Assembly (NCBI GenBank): GCA_008638375.1
Contig: CM018052.1
Location: 30,217,239 to 30,281,238, forward strand
DNA length: 64,000 nucleotides
Direction: 5' to 3'
Source of the DNA: Nyssa sinensis
Lineage: Eukaryota > Streptophyta > Magnoliopsida > Cornales > Nyssaceae
Below are positions 46,109 through 58,160 of the stretch, piece by piece (positions within the stretch are counted from its first letter, which is position 1; each line of letters opens with the position of its first letter). Below the pieces are notes generated by a model. The model searched no databases and was not told the origin of the DNA. It worked only from the letters and a program-made list of their open reading frames with translations. A program made the translations under genes and the position numbers.

Positions 46109-46743
46109 TAAGTGTTTGGATTATTCATAGGCTACAATTTAATACATTTTGAGAGATTTTATGGCACTTAATTGATTTTAAACAGAATTCAAATTATACG
46201 TATTGGTCACAATTTTTTTATTAAGTTATAATTTTACTTAAACTAAAAAATCTATTTTTTTCATTGTATTGATAAATTTATTATGAAATGTAATAAATAT
46301 CTTTATTTGATACTTGTTAAATAATATTTTTTAATAATTTATTCAAATATTTAATTTTTTAATTTAAATCACATTTTTATATAATAATTTAATTATTTTA
46401 ATTACTTAACTTAAATAATACTTTTGTAGAGACCAGGACATAGAAGAAAATTTTAAAAAAAATGTAGTATTATAAAAACATGTAGACGTGTTTGAAGGAT
46501 TAAACGCTACTTTTCATAACGCTTAATGAGTCAAAATATTCAAAACGTTTTACTCCTTCTCGAATTAAACACCACTTATTTTCTTACTGGAAAAAAGCTG
46601 AATTCTTTTCTTGAAAATCAAACTAAACTGGTCTTGAATATCTCAACATACATCTATATATACATACCCATATTTCAAATGACCCTATATACATATCATA
46701 TATCGTATATGCTTTGCAAACAAAAGAACTGAAAGCGAAAGCC

Positions 46744-47289
46744 ATGCAACGTTCATCATCGGCCAAGAACGTGTGCCGTCAGCTTCTTCGTCTCCGAAAC
46801 CAAATCCAGGCCATTAAACCACAGCCCTGTGACGTTTTTATCAGTCACCGGAGAATCGACACCAAGAGAAACGTCGCCGGATTGCTTTATGATCATCTGT
46901 CAATGTTAAATCTGCGTCCATTTCTGGACAGCAGGAACATGAAGCCGGGAGACAAGTTGTCTGAAAAGATAGATGTGGCGATTCGGAACTGTAAGGTTGG
47001 GCTCGCCGTGTTTTCGCCACGGTACTGTGAATCATGTTTCTGTCTGCATGAGTTGGCTCGTATCATGGAGTCTAGGAAGAAGGTTGTACCAATCTTCTGG
47101 GATGTAAAACCATCGGAGCTTCGGGTTAAGTTCAATACAAGGTGTTCACCCAATGAGCTGCGGAGGTTTAAGTGGGCTCTGGAGAAGGCCAAGTACACGG
47201 TTGGATTGACATTTGATTCATCAAACGGGTGATTAGCTAGCTCTTTAATTTTCTTCAATACTTGTCTTGATTAATAATGTATTATACAC

Positions 47290-47328
<39 letters not shown>

Positions 47329-48016
47329 TATATAGAGGCAGTGCTAGACCATGGAGATAGGAGGAAAACATAAAATTTAAAATTTATGAGGATTTCTTAT
47401 ATAAATATGAAAAATTTTGGAGGTGTAATTCTTAATTTTTAATTTTTTTTAAAAAATTTGAAATAAAAGTCCAATTTTCAAAATTTTAAGACCCCAAGAC
47501 ATGTTGTAGATCTGCCATTGTGTGTGTATTGGTAGTCTCGGGAACTAACCTACCAATCGAACATTCAGTCGCATAATCAAGAGTAAACTTTAGAATTCTG
47601 TAGTCCACACACACCTGCCTTAGATCTTGGGTGACCCTCGGGGGAGGATGCAAAATTTGGGAGATTCAAATACACACAGAGACACACACATATATATATG
47701 TGTGTGTGTGTGTGGTGATTTTATACTTGTATATATATATAGATATATTTCTCAATTTATATTTCTAATTGTATCTTCAATATCATATGTTATATAATGA
47801 TATTTTTGAATTTCACGTAATGTGATTTTTAAAACTATTATATATTGACATATATTAAAAAATAATTGGGACCTCTACGTTACTTTTTATTTTATATACA
47901 AAACAGTAGCACCTACTCTATAAAAAAAATATGTGAGATCATTTATTTATTTTTAGAAGTTGAAAAGATATGTTATTTTATTAACGAAAAAAAAAAGATA
48001 GGTTATTTTTAGCAGT

Positions 48017-48047
<31 letters not shown>

Positions 48048-48351
48048 GGTGTGTGTGTGTGTGTCAGTGTGAGTGAGTGTTTTTTGATTTTTTTGAGCAT
48101 GTCTAATATTCTTGGTTTGTTTCATTTTATGTTGGGCATGCAGGGATTGGTCAGAACTACTGTGGAGTGCTTCGGACGCAATCATGAAGAACTTGCTCGA
48201 AGTTGAAGGAGAGCAATTAAGCCAAAATCAGAAAGACTCGGAGATTGTTTTGTCTTGTGAATGTTTAAATAAATATTTTAAAAATGATAAAATAAGAAAT
48301 CAAATAGAAAACAAAAAAAAAAAGATTTTAACTTCGAAACATTCATTTTAA
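46744..48351 (+). CDS. TIR-only immune protein, copy B (two exons)
   Basis: Exon 1 is 46744-47228 and exon 2 is 48144-48351, joined by the same GT-AG intron as in copy A, giving about 230 residues. The TIR domain begins CDVFISHRRIDTK. Arg replaces the Gly found in copy A, although Gly is strongly conserved in plant TIRs (FRG-type motif). The catalytic-type Glu in CLHEL is kept. There are about 12 residue differences from copy A in exon 1. The exon 2 product, DWSELLWSASDAIMKNLLEVEGEQLSQNQ, continues into a Lys- and Asn-rich tail ending KKILTSKHSF. In a normal family member the frame would be expected to stop soon after the LEVE region, so this tail may be read-through into 3' sequence. The role is inferred from the family: NAD+-cleaving immune signalling or a partner of TIR-NLRs. 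Confidence 0.8.
47229..48143 (+). other. Intron of TIR gene B
   Basis: GT at 47229 to AG at 48143. It has (CA)n(TA)n at about 47288-47328, TA-GT runs near 47690-47714, and (TA)n(GT)n at about 48020-48064. It is homologous to the copy A intron with different tract lengths. Confidence 0.75.
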
Positions 48352-49002
48352 AAACACAATCGTTCATCAAAACATACCTTCAATGTCTGAAGATTTAAGC
48401 AGGATCAATGATAATTACAAAGCTAATACACAAAGCACTTTGACTTGAAGAATGAAATAACTTCTTTAGTTTTCTTTTTCATTTTTTCTTAACCATGCAA
48501 TTTATTGAGTAATTCTTGTATAGGCTAAAATCAAGTTCAAGCTACCTTCTAAATGCTAACACGTACCGAAACTTGATTTCCTCGGCCTCTGAATTGCATT
48601 TCAGTAAATCTTTAAGATATCGTTACAGTCACCTAAAATATTCTCTCTTAATAATTGACCTCTAAATTGCATTTCAATAATTTCAACGTTGGTTTTTCCT
48701 TTCTTGTAATCTATGACATGTGCAATTGATTCAATAAAAAAGCTTTTCTTCTAATCTATGACAAAAGCTCTCTCTCTCTCTCTCTCACGCACACACACAC
48801 ACAACACACAAAATTTACTAAAATTGAAATCTCAAAAGAGTTATAAGTTGTGTTGTACTAAATTTATATTATTTTATGGTGTGATATTCAATATATGAAA
48901 TCTCAAATGAGTTTCTAGTGTGTAATAAATTTATATTATTTTATGGTATAATATTCTATCTATACAATATTGATATATTATTTGAAATTTATCTTTTGTT
49001 AA

Positions 49003-49155
49003 AGAGAAATACTAGAAATTTTTAATTATATATTTGTTTCAGAAAATAATGATTTTAAATATCAAATCATGTGTGACCGAAAATCATTATATTTTAATGG
49101 ATGACATTAAGAATAGCATTAAGGATATAAATTAAAATTTTCTAATATTTTTCTT
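49003..49155. mobile_element. Small MITE-like insertion, copy B only
   Basis: The left end (agagaaatactagaaattttt) and the inverse of the right end (agaaaaatattagaaaatttt) form an imperfect inverted repeat of about 30 bases. Copy A lacks the segment. A clean target duplication was not determined. Confidence 0.5.
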
Positions 49156-49469
49156 TGCTAATTTTTTTTATATGTGTATAATATTACTCTTGTTATAAAT
49201 TCTAAAAAAATTGCACTCTCTCTCTTTCTCTCTCTCTCTCTATATATATATATATACACACACCGTTCACAAAGGTCAAAAGACCAAAAAATAAATATCT
49301 TTCATTTCAAATTCTTGGTGTCTTGACGGCATAGAACCTTTTTGATTGCTCTCTTATCTACTTAAATTTTTTATTTTATTTTTTCCTATTGACAGATGTA
49401 TAAACATTGACTGAGCCTCTCACTCTCGTACTGCTGAGCTTATATGTATCTATATATAGATAAAGTACA

Positions 49470-49660
49470 CATGGAAAGAAAGAAAAAGAACGCGTTTGCC
49501 CTCAAATAGGTGCAGAAATTTTAGAATGTCTCTTTTATCACGCGGAATATCGAAAGGTCCTCGATCTTTCTGTCCTTCTTCGATATTGTTGATCTCATTA
49601 CTCATGAGATGCAAACGGTCCAACCCCTACACAAGTGAAAAAATGCCACGAAAAAAGAGA
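49470..49660 (-). pseudogene. Conserved block, possible decayed exon (copy B)
   Basis: Counterpart of 9636-9830. The minus strand is open across MSNEINNIEEGQKDRGPFDI and RDKRDILKFLHLFEGKR. No start, splice or domain context was recognised. The overlapping plus-strand frame (49496-49687) is considered a shadow. Confidence 0.3.
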
Positions 49661-51290
49661 GAGAGAGAAAGCTGTTGCTGCATTTGACTCTTTTTCATTC
49701 TACAAATTTCATTTTCTTGGCTGTTACCATCTCATCATAATACTTCCATTTTTAGTAGTTGTCACAGGGGGAGAACTTTATCGATCAGGACTAATCTTAC
49801 TGAAACAGTCAGCAGTTTTTTTTTATTTTTTATTCTTGTTTCGAAAATAGAATGTAGAGTGTTTATGCAATAAAATGTGGGTGTTTGAGGTGAGAAATTA
49901 TTGAATTGTCCTGAAACACTGATCGGCACAATATAATAATTTCTCGTTTGATGTAGAATATGAACTTCATAACAAATATACTTGATTTTTTAAAGTCTAA
50001 TCAATCATCGCGATGGTAATATTTTTCTTTTAAAACAATAATAGAGATTTCAATTTATTTTGTCCCACCTTATCTAACTATTCTCATATGAGTGGGCTGC
50101 ATGCATGACGGGCTCCATGAAAGATGGGTTTCACTCATTTAAAAAGGTGAGAGTTAAGGATCTCACTTTTTTTCCTTTTTTGTCATACCTTGATTTCATT
50201 TTTCTCACATGGGTGGGACTTCCATGGTAGGTCACATGGATGATAGGTCTCACCAATGTGAAAGGGTGAGATTACGGTGAAACAAAAAAGTTAAAATTCT
50301 TAGCATTATTATTTGATGTAAAACAAGTGACTAAAGCGTTCTTAAAATAGTGAGACAGTCAATTTCATAGGATAAAATGTTTACCTCTACGTACCCAAAT
50401 CCAAAATCACCCTATTCTAATTTGAGATAGCCAAACAAACCAGAATTTGGCTAGTTAAGCCTAAGATTTCAGCTTTTTAGCCAAATTTCTTTGTTTAAGT
50501 TTTCAATTTTACGTAATTATATTTTTTTACTATTTTTCGTAACTCTTAGATTTGCAATTACTTTATCCAGAAAATTCTGAATTGGATTCCGTTTCCGACT
50601 ATATTTTCCTTCACCTAATTTTTGATTCTCCAAAAAGTTCCAATTTTATTTATTTTGATTTTTTTTAATTTTGAGATTTTTTTATTTTTTTAATTGTAAC
50701 AGGTTTAGTATAAAGAATTAGTAGATTCGAATTAGTAGTAGTTTTAGCCTGTAAATACGATGTAGAGCGATTTTTATTTTTCAAATTATCAATAATATTT
50801 TAATTTAAAAATTTCTATATTTTTAGATAAGAAGTCCCCTTATTTCTTGAATTTTAGGGAGTTCGAAGTGTATAATTTTTTTTCACGTTTTCACTATCAA
50901 ATAATGTCTCCGATCAATGCCATTTCGACATATATATTTGATTGTTAACAATAAAAAAATTGAAGTTTTTTGCGACCCCGCTTTAGACATAAACACGCTT
51001 AGCCTAGAATATGCTTACATCTTTTAATAAGATATTGTCGTTGGGCGTAAGAAGTGCGGGCGCTTGGGCCGTTAGGCGGGCCGAAAAAAGGCCGTTCGAT
51101 CAACGCAACCCAGAGCAGCGTGCTCGGTGGCCAGCAATTAGAACACGGGCGTTTTCCCCCGAAGTTCACTACTATTACGAAACAACCAATCCCACCTTTT
51201 GTCTCTTCTTACGAGGCAATTCAGCTTTCTCTATTAGTTTGCATCCACTGCCATAATACATATATAATAATATATACGACATATTACATT

Positions 51291-51330
<40 letters not shown>

Positions 51331-51879
51331 ATAATTTATTTATATTGTAATATGTTTAATTTTCTATATCTCCTTTAACTTTAAAAGTCTACCAATTATA
51401 TTGCGACTAAAATATCATTCCATATATATTTACTATTTCTCAGTATAAGCTTCTTAATCATTTCTCGTGAATTATATATATGTTAAAAAAAATGTTTTTT
51501 TAAATTTTAAAATTTAATAACTTACAAATTAAAAATTTATTTTAAATAAAAATTATATATTTAGACACTAAAAATTGAGATATATTAAACAAGATCCATA
51601 TAACTTATGAAAATTTTTTAAAAAATGCCTATAAATAGTGGAATTTCATTCTAGGAAAATAGTAAAATTTTATTGTTTCATTGAAAGAGTGAAATTTCAC
51701 TGTTTCCTAGAGAGACAGCGAAATTTGATGAGAGGGAACCCTTTTAAGCGATAGATTACAAGAACACAAATCATTCTAAAAAATAATGAAATTATTTCCA
51801 ATTGATATATATACATCCATCCAATGAAAAATAGTAAAAAATTCACTTAGTTCTTTAAAACACAATTCAATAAATATAC
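49661..51879. other. Intergenic duplicated DNA, copy B
   Basis: Collinear with copy A 9831-11546 and then 32239-32880. The gypsy A empty site is at about 51300-51326, inside a TA microsatellite. No gene. Confidence 0.65.
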
Positions 51880-52530
51880 TCAACTTTAGACAATGAAAAT
51901 TTCACTAATCTAATGAAATAAATATACACTTAACTTTAGACAGTGAAATTTTAATACTTCTAATCAATCCAAATCGAATTTATTCAATTTCACAAAAAAT
52001 AGTGAAATTTCACTATTTAATGAAACTAGTTTCAATTCACTTTATTTTTAAAAGAAATAGTGAGATTTTACTGTTTCAATGAAACAAAATAAAAACTTAA
52101 CTTATACAAGAAAATTCTAATAATTTAATGAAGACTAGTTTCAATTCAAATAATATGTATAGAAAAAGTGAAATTTCCCTCTTTGAATAAAATTTGTTTC
52201 TATTATAGTTCCAAATTCAATGAAAGAGTGAAATCTCATTTAAAAGCAGTGAAATTTATTCTATTCTTTCCTTTTGATTCAATTTATTTGAATTCCATAG
52301 AAAAGTTAAATTTCACTATTTTAATGAAACCAGTTTTAGTTTAGTTCTTTTTTAAAAAAAAAACACAAATAGTGAAGTTTCACTATTTTAATGAAATAAA
52401 ATAAAAACTCAACTCATACAATGAAATTCCATTGCTTTTAATCAATCCAAATTCAATTTAGTCCACTTTCACAAAAATAATAAAATTTTACTATTTAATC
52501 AAATCAATTTCAATTTAGTTCATGTGTATA
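51880..52530. repeat. Degenerate 50-62 bp tandem array (copy B)
   Basis: Same array as in copy A, with motif variants of atagtgaaatttcactatttaatgaaac at regular spacing. Its presence in both copies dates it before the duplication. Confidence 0.85.
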
Positions 52531-52546
52531 GGACCGAGAGAGTTTT

Positions 52547-53188
52547 CAACCAATGACATCTCAGTAATTTTGATGATAACAAGTCATTGTCCATGTGAAC
52601 TAATGTTTTATCTAGGTGACAATGCAAATAGGTCACCTACGTCAAAGAAAATTATTGACCAAGAAATGACAAGTTCATCAAACATAAGGACTCCACTCAA
52701 ACAACAAACATCAAAGTCAAAACCCATTCAAGTGGAGTGCTCATGATGATCCAAGTAAATGGACATACTCAAGTCCAAAAAATAAAAACAAGTAAAGAGA
52801 AGACTTTTTATTTTCCTTATTTTAGATTTTAAGTGATTTAGGTTTAGATTAATCGTTAAGTGTAGGCTCTTAATATTTAAAATGATCAATTAGAACCAAT
52901 TCTAAAATGATTTTTCAAAATAACACATTGATACACTTCAAGTTTTGAAAGATCAAAGGTTTTGAAAATGGAATATGTAAAAAATAAGCAAGAATGCCTA
53001 TAATATCAAAACCAATGACCATTTCTAAGCACTAGTTAACTGATTCTTATACCTTATTTATGTACTGTTAAAAGCAGCTTGACGATCGGTCTAGCCTAGC
53101 CACCATGAAGCATTTGACCTAATTTTATCCCACTATAAAGTAACATGAAAATGTTTTATTAATGAAACGTAACTACAAAGGGAGAGAT
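52547..53188. other. Copy B DNA missing from copy A
   Basis: Together with 53189-53920 this is absent from copy A, where the truncated LTR sits instead. No gene was recognised. It ends in caaagggagagat, a purine-rich run just left of the LTR-like repeat. Confidence 0.5.
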
Positions 53189-53571
53189 TGACATAACATG
53201 AAACTTGAACAATGGATACAACTATACAAGCATGCCAATAGCCACAACGGGAAATAATCATCTAAAACGGGGAATAATTAACCCAACAAGAAAACAAATT
53301 CTCTAAAAATATTATTAATATCAAAACTCAAAGATAAAAGATATCTGTAGTGAAGACTTATAACCCTATTTATAGATATTAAAAGTCCTAATCCTACTAG
53401 AATAAGAAGTCCTAATTCTACTAGAATAAAAAAATCATATTTAGAATAGAAAACTATAAAACAATATAAAATAACAAACTTGAGATAGACTCAAATTTGA
53501 AAAATAAAGAATCTTACAATAACTCTAAAACATCTATTTATATTTTTAGCAAGCATTATATTTGTCCTACA
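53189..53571 (-). repeat. LTR-like repeat of a small LTR element (copy B part)
   Basis: TG at 53189 and CA at 53570-53571. Inside the element (minus strand), AAGTGGAAGAGTCTAA lies directly before the LTR start TGTAGGAC, fitting a polypurine tract. It matches copy A 36425-36690 for about 265 bases. With the primer-binding-site-like sequence at 36408, this suggests one minus-strand element of about 2 kb that predates the duplication. Confidence 0.5.
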
Positions 53572-53741
53572 TTAGACTCTTCCACTTGAAAAGAATCCAT
53601 TTTTGAGTTGACTTGATGTATACGATCATAAATTCATTCATAACTTGACAACAATGATTGAATCTCTTCAAGAATAATCAAAGACTCAAAGATTTTTCAT
53701 TTCACAACTTCTATGAAGTTTGAAATTTTAAACTCTTATTT

Positions 53742-53823
53742 TGATGACAATAATGTGCCCATAATGAAATAAGAAAAATCATCATGACAATAATGTGCCC
53801 ATAATGAAATAAGAAAAATCATC
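53742..53823. repeat. Direct repeat, two copies of 40 bp
   Basis: The unit tgacaataatgtgcccataa followed by tgaaataagaaaaatcatca is present twice in tandem, nearly identical, implying a recent local duplication. Confidence 0.9.
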
Positions 53824-53920
53824 TTCTTAATTCACTACAATTTTAATATTCTTGTAAGTGTCATGATTATTCATCGCGAATTTAGGTTCATTTTCATCTT
53901 CATGCTTCGTTGCAAAAATG

Positions 53921-54312
53921 ATTAAATTATTATTGTTTTCTTTTTCAGTAAAAGAGCTTGTGGAATCTGTTAGTACTACTAGATTCATACTTTGTTCAAC
54001 TAGTTATGAAATATTATCTTTTTCTTTTCCACAATAGTATTTTTCATTAATTCTTCTTCTTTATCCTTTGTTTCAGCAACATCAATGGTATATTTCACTC
54101 TATTTTCTTTTGGTTCCTTGTGTTGTCTTTAAAGGAAAGAATAACTTGATCTATGTCTTTTATGCCAAGAGAATCCTTTGTAAAAATGTGTAGCTTTTTC
54201 AATGGTGTAATGTCTACAAACTTATGACTGAATGTAACCTCAACAACTTTAGATTTTTGATGTGCTTTCCCCTTGGTCCTAGGAACAAGTTTTTGAGTTT
54301 TCTTTTTAATTC
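53921..54312 (-). pseudogene. Unidentified coding remnant of the small LTR element
   Basis: The minus strand holds a basic stretch, KAHQKSKVVEVTFSHKFVD, then ITPLKKLHIFTKDSLGIKD, ending near 54123. It is homologous to copy A 35530-35925. I do not recognise a domain. Context suggests the interior of the small LTR element; a host exon is possible. Gypsy B cuts it at its upstream side. Confidence 0.35.
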
Positions 54313-54317
54313 CTAAC

Positions 54318-54855
54318 TGATATAGCATAAAAAGGATAGACTTGTCCCAGCATAACACGTGTATGTACAAAACACTTATGCATACAGACCAAGGAAAGCT
54401 CTCATATCCAGAACAAACTAGCACACAAGGTTCAGAACTTCTTTATTTGGAATGGCGCAAGATTTCTAGTCTTCTCTCTAGAGCAGGAAATACTGGGCAC
54501 GCACATAAAGGGGTCCCGAGCTAATCATCGCCTTACATGCCCTTCCGACCTTGAAGAAAGGAAACAAAGCCCTACATGGTAATTGCTATTTTCTGATATC
54601 GTCAAATCCCTATCTTGGCGACTCTAAATCCTACACAATTTAGGAGATCCGTAGCCTATAAATAAAACCCTAAGGTGCGCTTTTCAATTACGCTCATTTA
54701 ACAACTTTCAATTATATTCTGTCTTTTATTTTTACTAACTTTGTTATCGGAGCGGCTACCACAGGAGCCAACCCAGTAACCCTCTCATCTCTCTTTTTGA
54801 GTTTTTGACAGAAGATGACTAGCAGAAGCCCCACTGATTAGAAAGTGTAACATCA
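54318..54855 (+). repeat. 5' LTR of gypsy B (538 bp)
   Basis: It starts TGATATAGCATAAAAAGG and ends AAAGTGTAACATCA. A TATAAATA box is at about 54656-54664. The words tcggagcggctacc and ggagccaaccc recur in the gypsy A LTRs (minus strand), so the two LTR families are related. Confidence 0.85.
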
Positions 54856-54856
54856 G

Positions 54857-54876
54857 TTTGGCGTCGTCTGTGGAAA
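54857..54876 (+). promoter_or_regulatory. Primer-binding site of gypsy B
   Basis: TTTGGCGTCGTCTGTGGAAA follows the LTR by one base. It is one or two changes from the site of gypsy A (TGGCGCCGTCTGTGGGAA). Confidence 0.85.
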
Positions 54877-54948
54877 ATGAAAATTGTTTCTTGCTAACTT
54901 TCTTTTTCGACAACGACAATTGTTTTATCTTTTACCTCTAAAAAGACA

Positions 54949-56740
54949 ATGGCTCCTTATCTTCGTCCGAGAAAAAGTTCTCAAAACCCCCGAAATTAGC
55001 CTCTTGCTGGTAGATGAAAAAGGAAAACGTTCGATCACTTACAACAACAACTTGATCCAACGGTAGTCTAATTAGATGCAAGAGCAGACCATCACTATGT
55101 CCCAAGCCCTGACATCATTGGCCCAGAATCAATAGAGCAATGTCCCTCATGTTCTTACCAACGTCGTTAATGAAAGGGCTTAGCCTCTCGCCACCACTAT
55201 GGGCGGAGGTCCTCTTAATGTGGAGACCCCCAACGTGTGGTCGGTACACCCCCATGGTACCACTCACATAGGGGTTGACCCCCAAACATCAACCGCAATA
55301 GGGAGAGGGATGCCCACCTTTTATCCTGTTGTCCACTATCAAAGTAGAACAAGGACCTCAACTCCAGTAGCTTCGGGGGACAATCCAGCACCACCAAAGT
55401 TTCAACCTCCGCCGGCACCGGCTCCCTCAGTTCAAAGAGGGCAACGTCCCCCTACCACTGTTGGACGAATTCACTTCTTGAATATAGGGGCTGAAGCTAC
55501 AAGATAGGGCCAACAATAGGGCCCAAATCCACAACCAGTTTTGCCCCGAGTCCCTCAAAGGGCAAAGGAGATAGCGGACTCCGTAGAACAAACCGTCTTC
55601 ACCAGAGGGACCCACGCCACTCCAAATCTGGATTAACTAGGAAAGCTGCTCGGGAGGTTCGCCACACCATTCACTCCTGCCATAATGATGGAAAAGCGAC
55701 CAAAGAAATTTGTTATCCTGAAGTTCATCCATTATGAAGGGTCTGAGGATCCCGGAGACCACCTCTCCCACTATCAGCACACAATGGCTTTACATGAGAC
55801 TACTGACGCCTTTATGTGCTAAACCTTTGTAACTATCCTCAAAGGTGCTGCTTTAAATTGGTTCTATAGCTTCCCTCAAGAGTCTGTCACCAACTTTTAC
55901 GAGCTCAACGGGCAGTTTCTTGATCGATTCCTAGCTAGTAGGAAGTTAAGAAAGGGACTGGAATTCCTGCTAACCATAAAGCAAGCCAAGGGCAAGTCGC
56001 TTTGGGATTACATTGCTCGCTTCAATACCGATCTCACGGAGATAACGGACTGCAGTCTGAGCTTCTTGGTAGCAGCTCTCACCTCTGGCCTAGGGTCTGG
56101 GCTCTTTCAAGATTCTTTGATAAAGAATCCTCTTATTTATATGGCAGCGCTTATCGAACGGGCACAGAAGTACATAAATCTGAAGGACACAAAGATATCC
56201 TTCTGCAAGGCCAAAAAGCAGGCTCAAAAGGAAGATCACACCTAGAAGAGGGACTCCAGCACAACTAAAAAGAGGGTCAGAAGTCCTAACAGGAGGACGA
56301 CACCCAAAACTTAGAATAATCCTAATTCTAGAAAATACGACACTTTCACCCCCTCTGAACGCCTCCCTTACTCACATACTCCGGCAAGTATAGACCCGCG
56401 AGGACTTAAAGTGGCCAGAGTCGTTGAAGAGCAATCCCGATACGAGGGACCAGAATAAGTACTGTGATTTTCACAAAGATCATGGGCACACCACTGACGA
56501 ATGCAGAGCCCTCAAGTAGGAAATTAAGCTACTCATCAGATGAGGGCGGCTGCGAGAGTTTGTCAGACAGGATGGGAGGCAGACCTCCAGTAATGACAAG
56601 CCGCAACAGAGAAGGCAAGAGCAAAGGCCCAAACAAAGGGAAGCTCAAAACGAGCAACCGCACCAGAACAATCAGGTCACTTCGTCTTCCATGTTGACAA
56701 CTCGATGACAAGAATGTCCAACCGTGCCAAAAAGCGATAT
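54949..56740 (+). pseudogene. Gag of gypsy B
   Basis: It starts MAPYLRPRKSSQNP, parallel to gypsy A gag. A Pro-rich segment with VHYQSRTRTSTPVASG and PPPAPAPS (55199-55507) follows. The gag core (DHLSHYQHTMALHET, about 55755-55800; RKLRKGLEF near 55945) and a CCHC-like [15 protein letters not shown] at about 56462-56506 come next. Multiple stops and frame changes mark a pseudogene. Confidence 0.85.
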
Positions 56741-57310
56741 GCTGGGGAGGTAGGGACAGAACCTAACGTCCTCTAGATCTCTGCCATTGAGAAGAGACTA
56801 AAGCCGGTACCACAAATCCAGTTCTCAGAGCTGGATCTTGTTGGGGTGCATTGTCCTCATAGTGACACCCTTGTCATCTCACTCTAGATTGTAAATTTTG
56901 AGATCAGGAGGTTCTGGCAGACACGGAAAGCTCCACCAATGTGTTATTCTTTGAGCCTTTCAAGCATATGAAGCTCAACCCCAGCGATATCAAGGCCACC
57001 ACCGCTGTCATGGCAAGATTTGATAAGAACCTCAGCACCCTGCTGGGCAAAATAGACCTCCCGACCACAGCGGGAGGGGACGGCCAGAAGATGTTGATCT
57101 CAAAATACATGGTCCTGGACTCTAAATCCCCCTATAACGTCATCATCAAAAGACCTTGGCTCCATCAGATGGGAGCGGTCACCTCGACCTTCCATCAGTG
57201 CTTGAAATATGTATAGAACAGCAAGGTCTATTCCATCAGGGGCTGCCAGCCAACCGCTTGAGAATGTCACGCTCTCGCGCTGAAGGAAAGAGCCCCCAAA
57301 TAGCAATCAC
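56741..57310 (+). pseudogene. Protease region of gypsy B, active site altered
   Basis: 56941-57216 encodes MLFFEPFKHMKLNPSDIKA and later RPWLHQMGAVTS, matching gypsy A protease. Just upstream, around 56905-56940, a base is missing and the triad codons read Asp-Thr-Glu instead of Asp-Thr-Gly. The protease is therefore dead by both changes. Confidence 0.8.
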
Positions 57311-58160
57311 AACTTCCTCGTGAAGGAGGAAGCCCTGCTCCTTCCGACCTTCATGAGATGGAGGAGTGCCCTTTTGAAATCAACGAGCCACTAAGCCCTA
57401 GAGGAAGGGATAGCATGGCTAAGCCAATGAAAGAACCTACTAAGGTGCTCGTTAACTCTAAAGGGGGAGGACGGTATTTATAGATTGGCTCAGATCTGTC
57501 CCCTTCCGAGCAATAGGAGATGGTTGAATTCCTAAAGAACAACTTATTGGTATTCGCTTGAAAAACCAAAGATATGGAAGGGATCGACCTTAACCTTATC
57601 TCCCATAAGCTGATGACCGACCCAGATCACCCTCCTGTGAGGTAAAAGAGAAAGACGTTCACCCTCGAACGCCACAAGATTATCAATGAAGAAGTCCAGA
57701 GGTTGCTAGACACCAAAATGATAAAAGATGTATTCTATCTAGAATGACTCGCCAACACAGTCCTTGCTAAAAAGAAGAACGACAAGTGGAGGGTTTGCGT
57801 TGACTACACAAACCTCAACAAAGCCTGTCTTAAAGACAGTTTTCTCTTCCAAGGATTGATCAACTAGTTGATACAACTGCAGGACATGAGCTCATTAGCT
57901 TCATGGATGTATACTCTTGGTACAATCAGATTCTAATGTACCCCCCAGACCAAGAGAAGACAGTCTTCATATCCGAACGAGGTCTCTATTGTTATAGAGT
58001 GATGCCATTCAGTCTGAAGAATGCTAGAGCCATATATCAACATCTGATGAACAAAATGTTTGGCTCCCTAATTGGCGACACAATAGAGGTCTATATAAAT
58101 GACATGCTAGTCAAGAGCTTACAAAAGAATGACCACATCTAGCACCTGAGCCGAACATTT
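57311..58160 (+). pseudogene. Reverse transcriptase of gypsy B, catalytic change
   Basis: It reads WRVCVDYTNLNKACLKDS (about 57790-57843), FMDVYSWYNQILMYPPDQ (57901 on), ERGLYCYRVMPFSLKNAR and VYINDMLVKSL. The RT box is Y-I-N-D where Y-I-D-D is required, so one metal-binding Asp is lost. A frameshift near 57845 and a stop in YLE*LAN (about 57747) add to the damage. Confidence 0.85.

Larger units (their letters stand above)
44483..54317 (+). repeat. Segmental duplication, copy B
   Basis: Collinear with copy A, without the MULE, gypsy A and long-LTR insertions. It starts at ttcagtgtcttc, matching copy A at 732. It carries its own MITE at 45658 and is cut off on the right by gypsy B. At the gypsy A site, copy B reads straight from the TA microsatellite into aataatttatttatatt. 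Confidence 0.9.
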
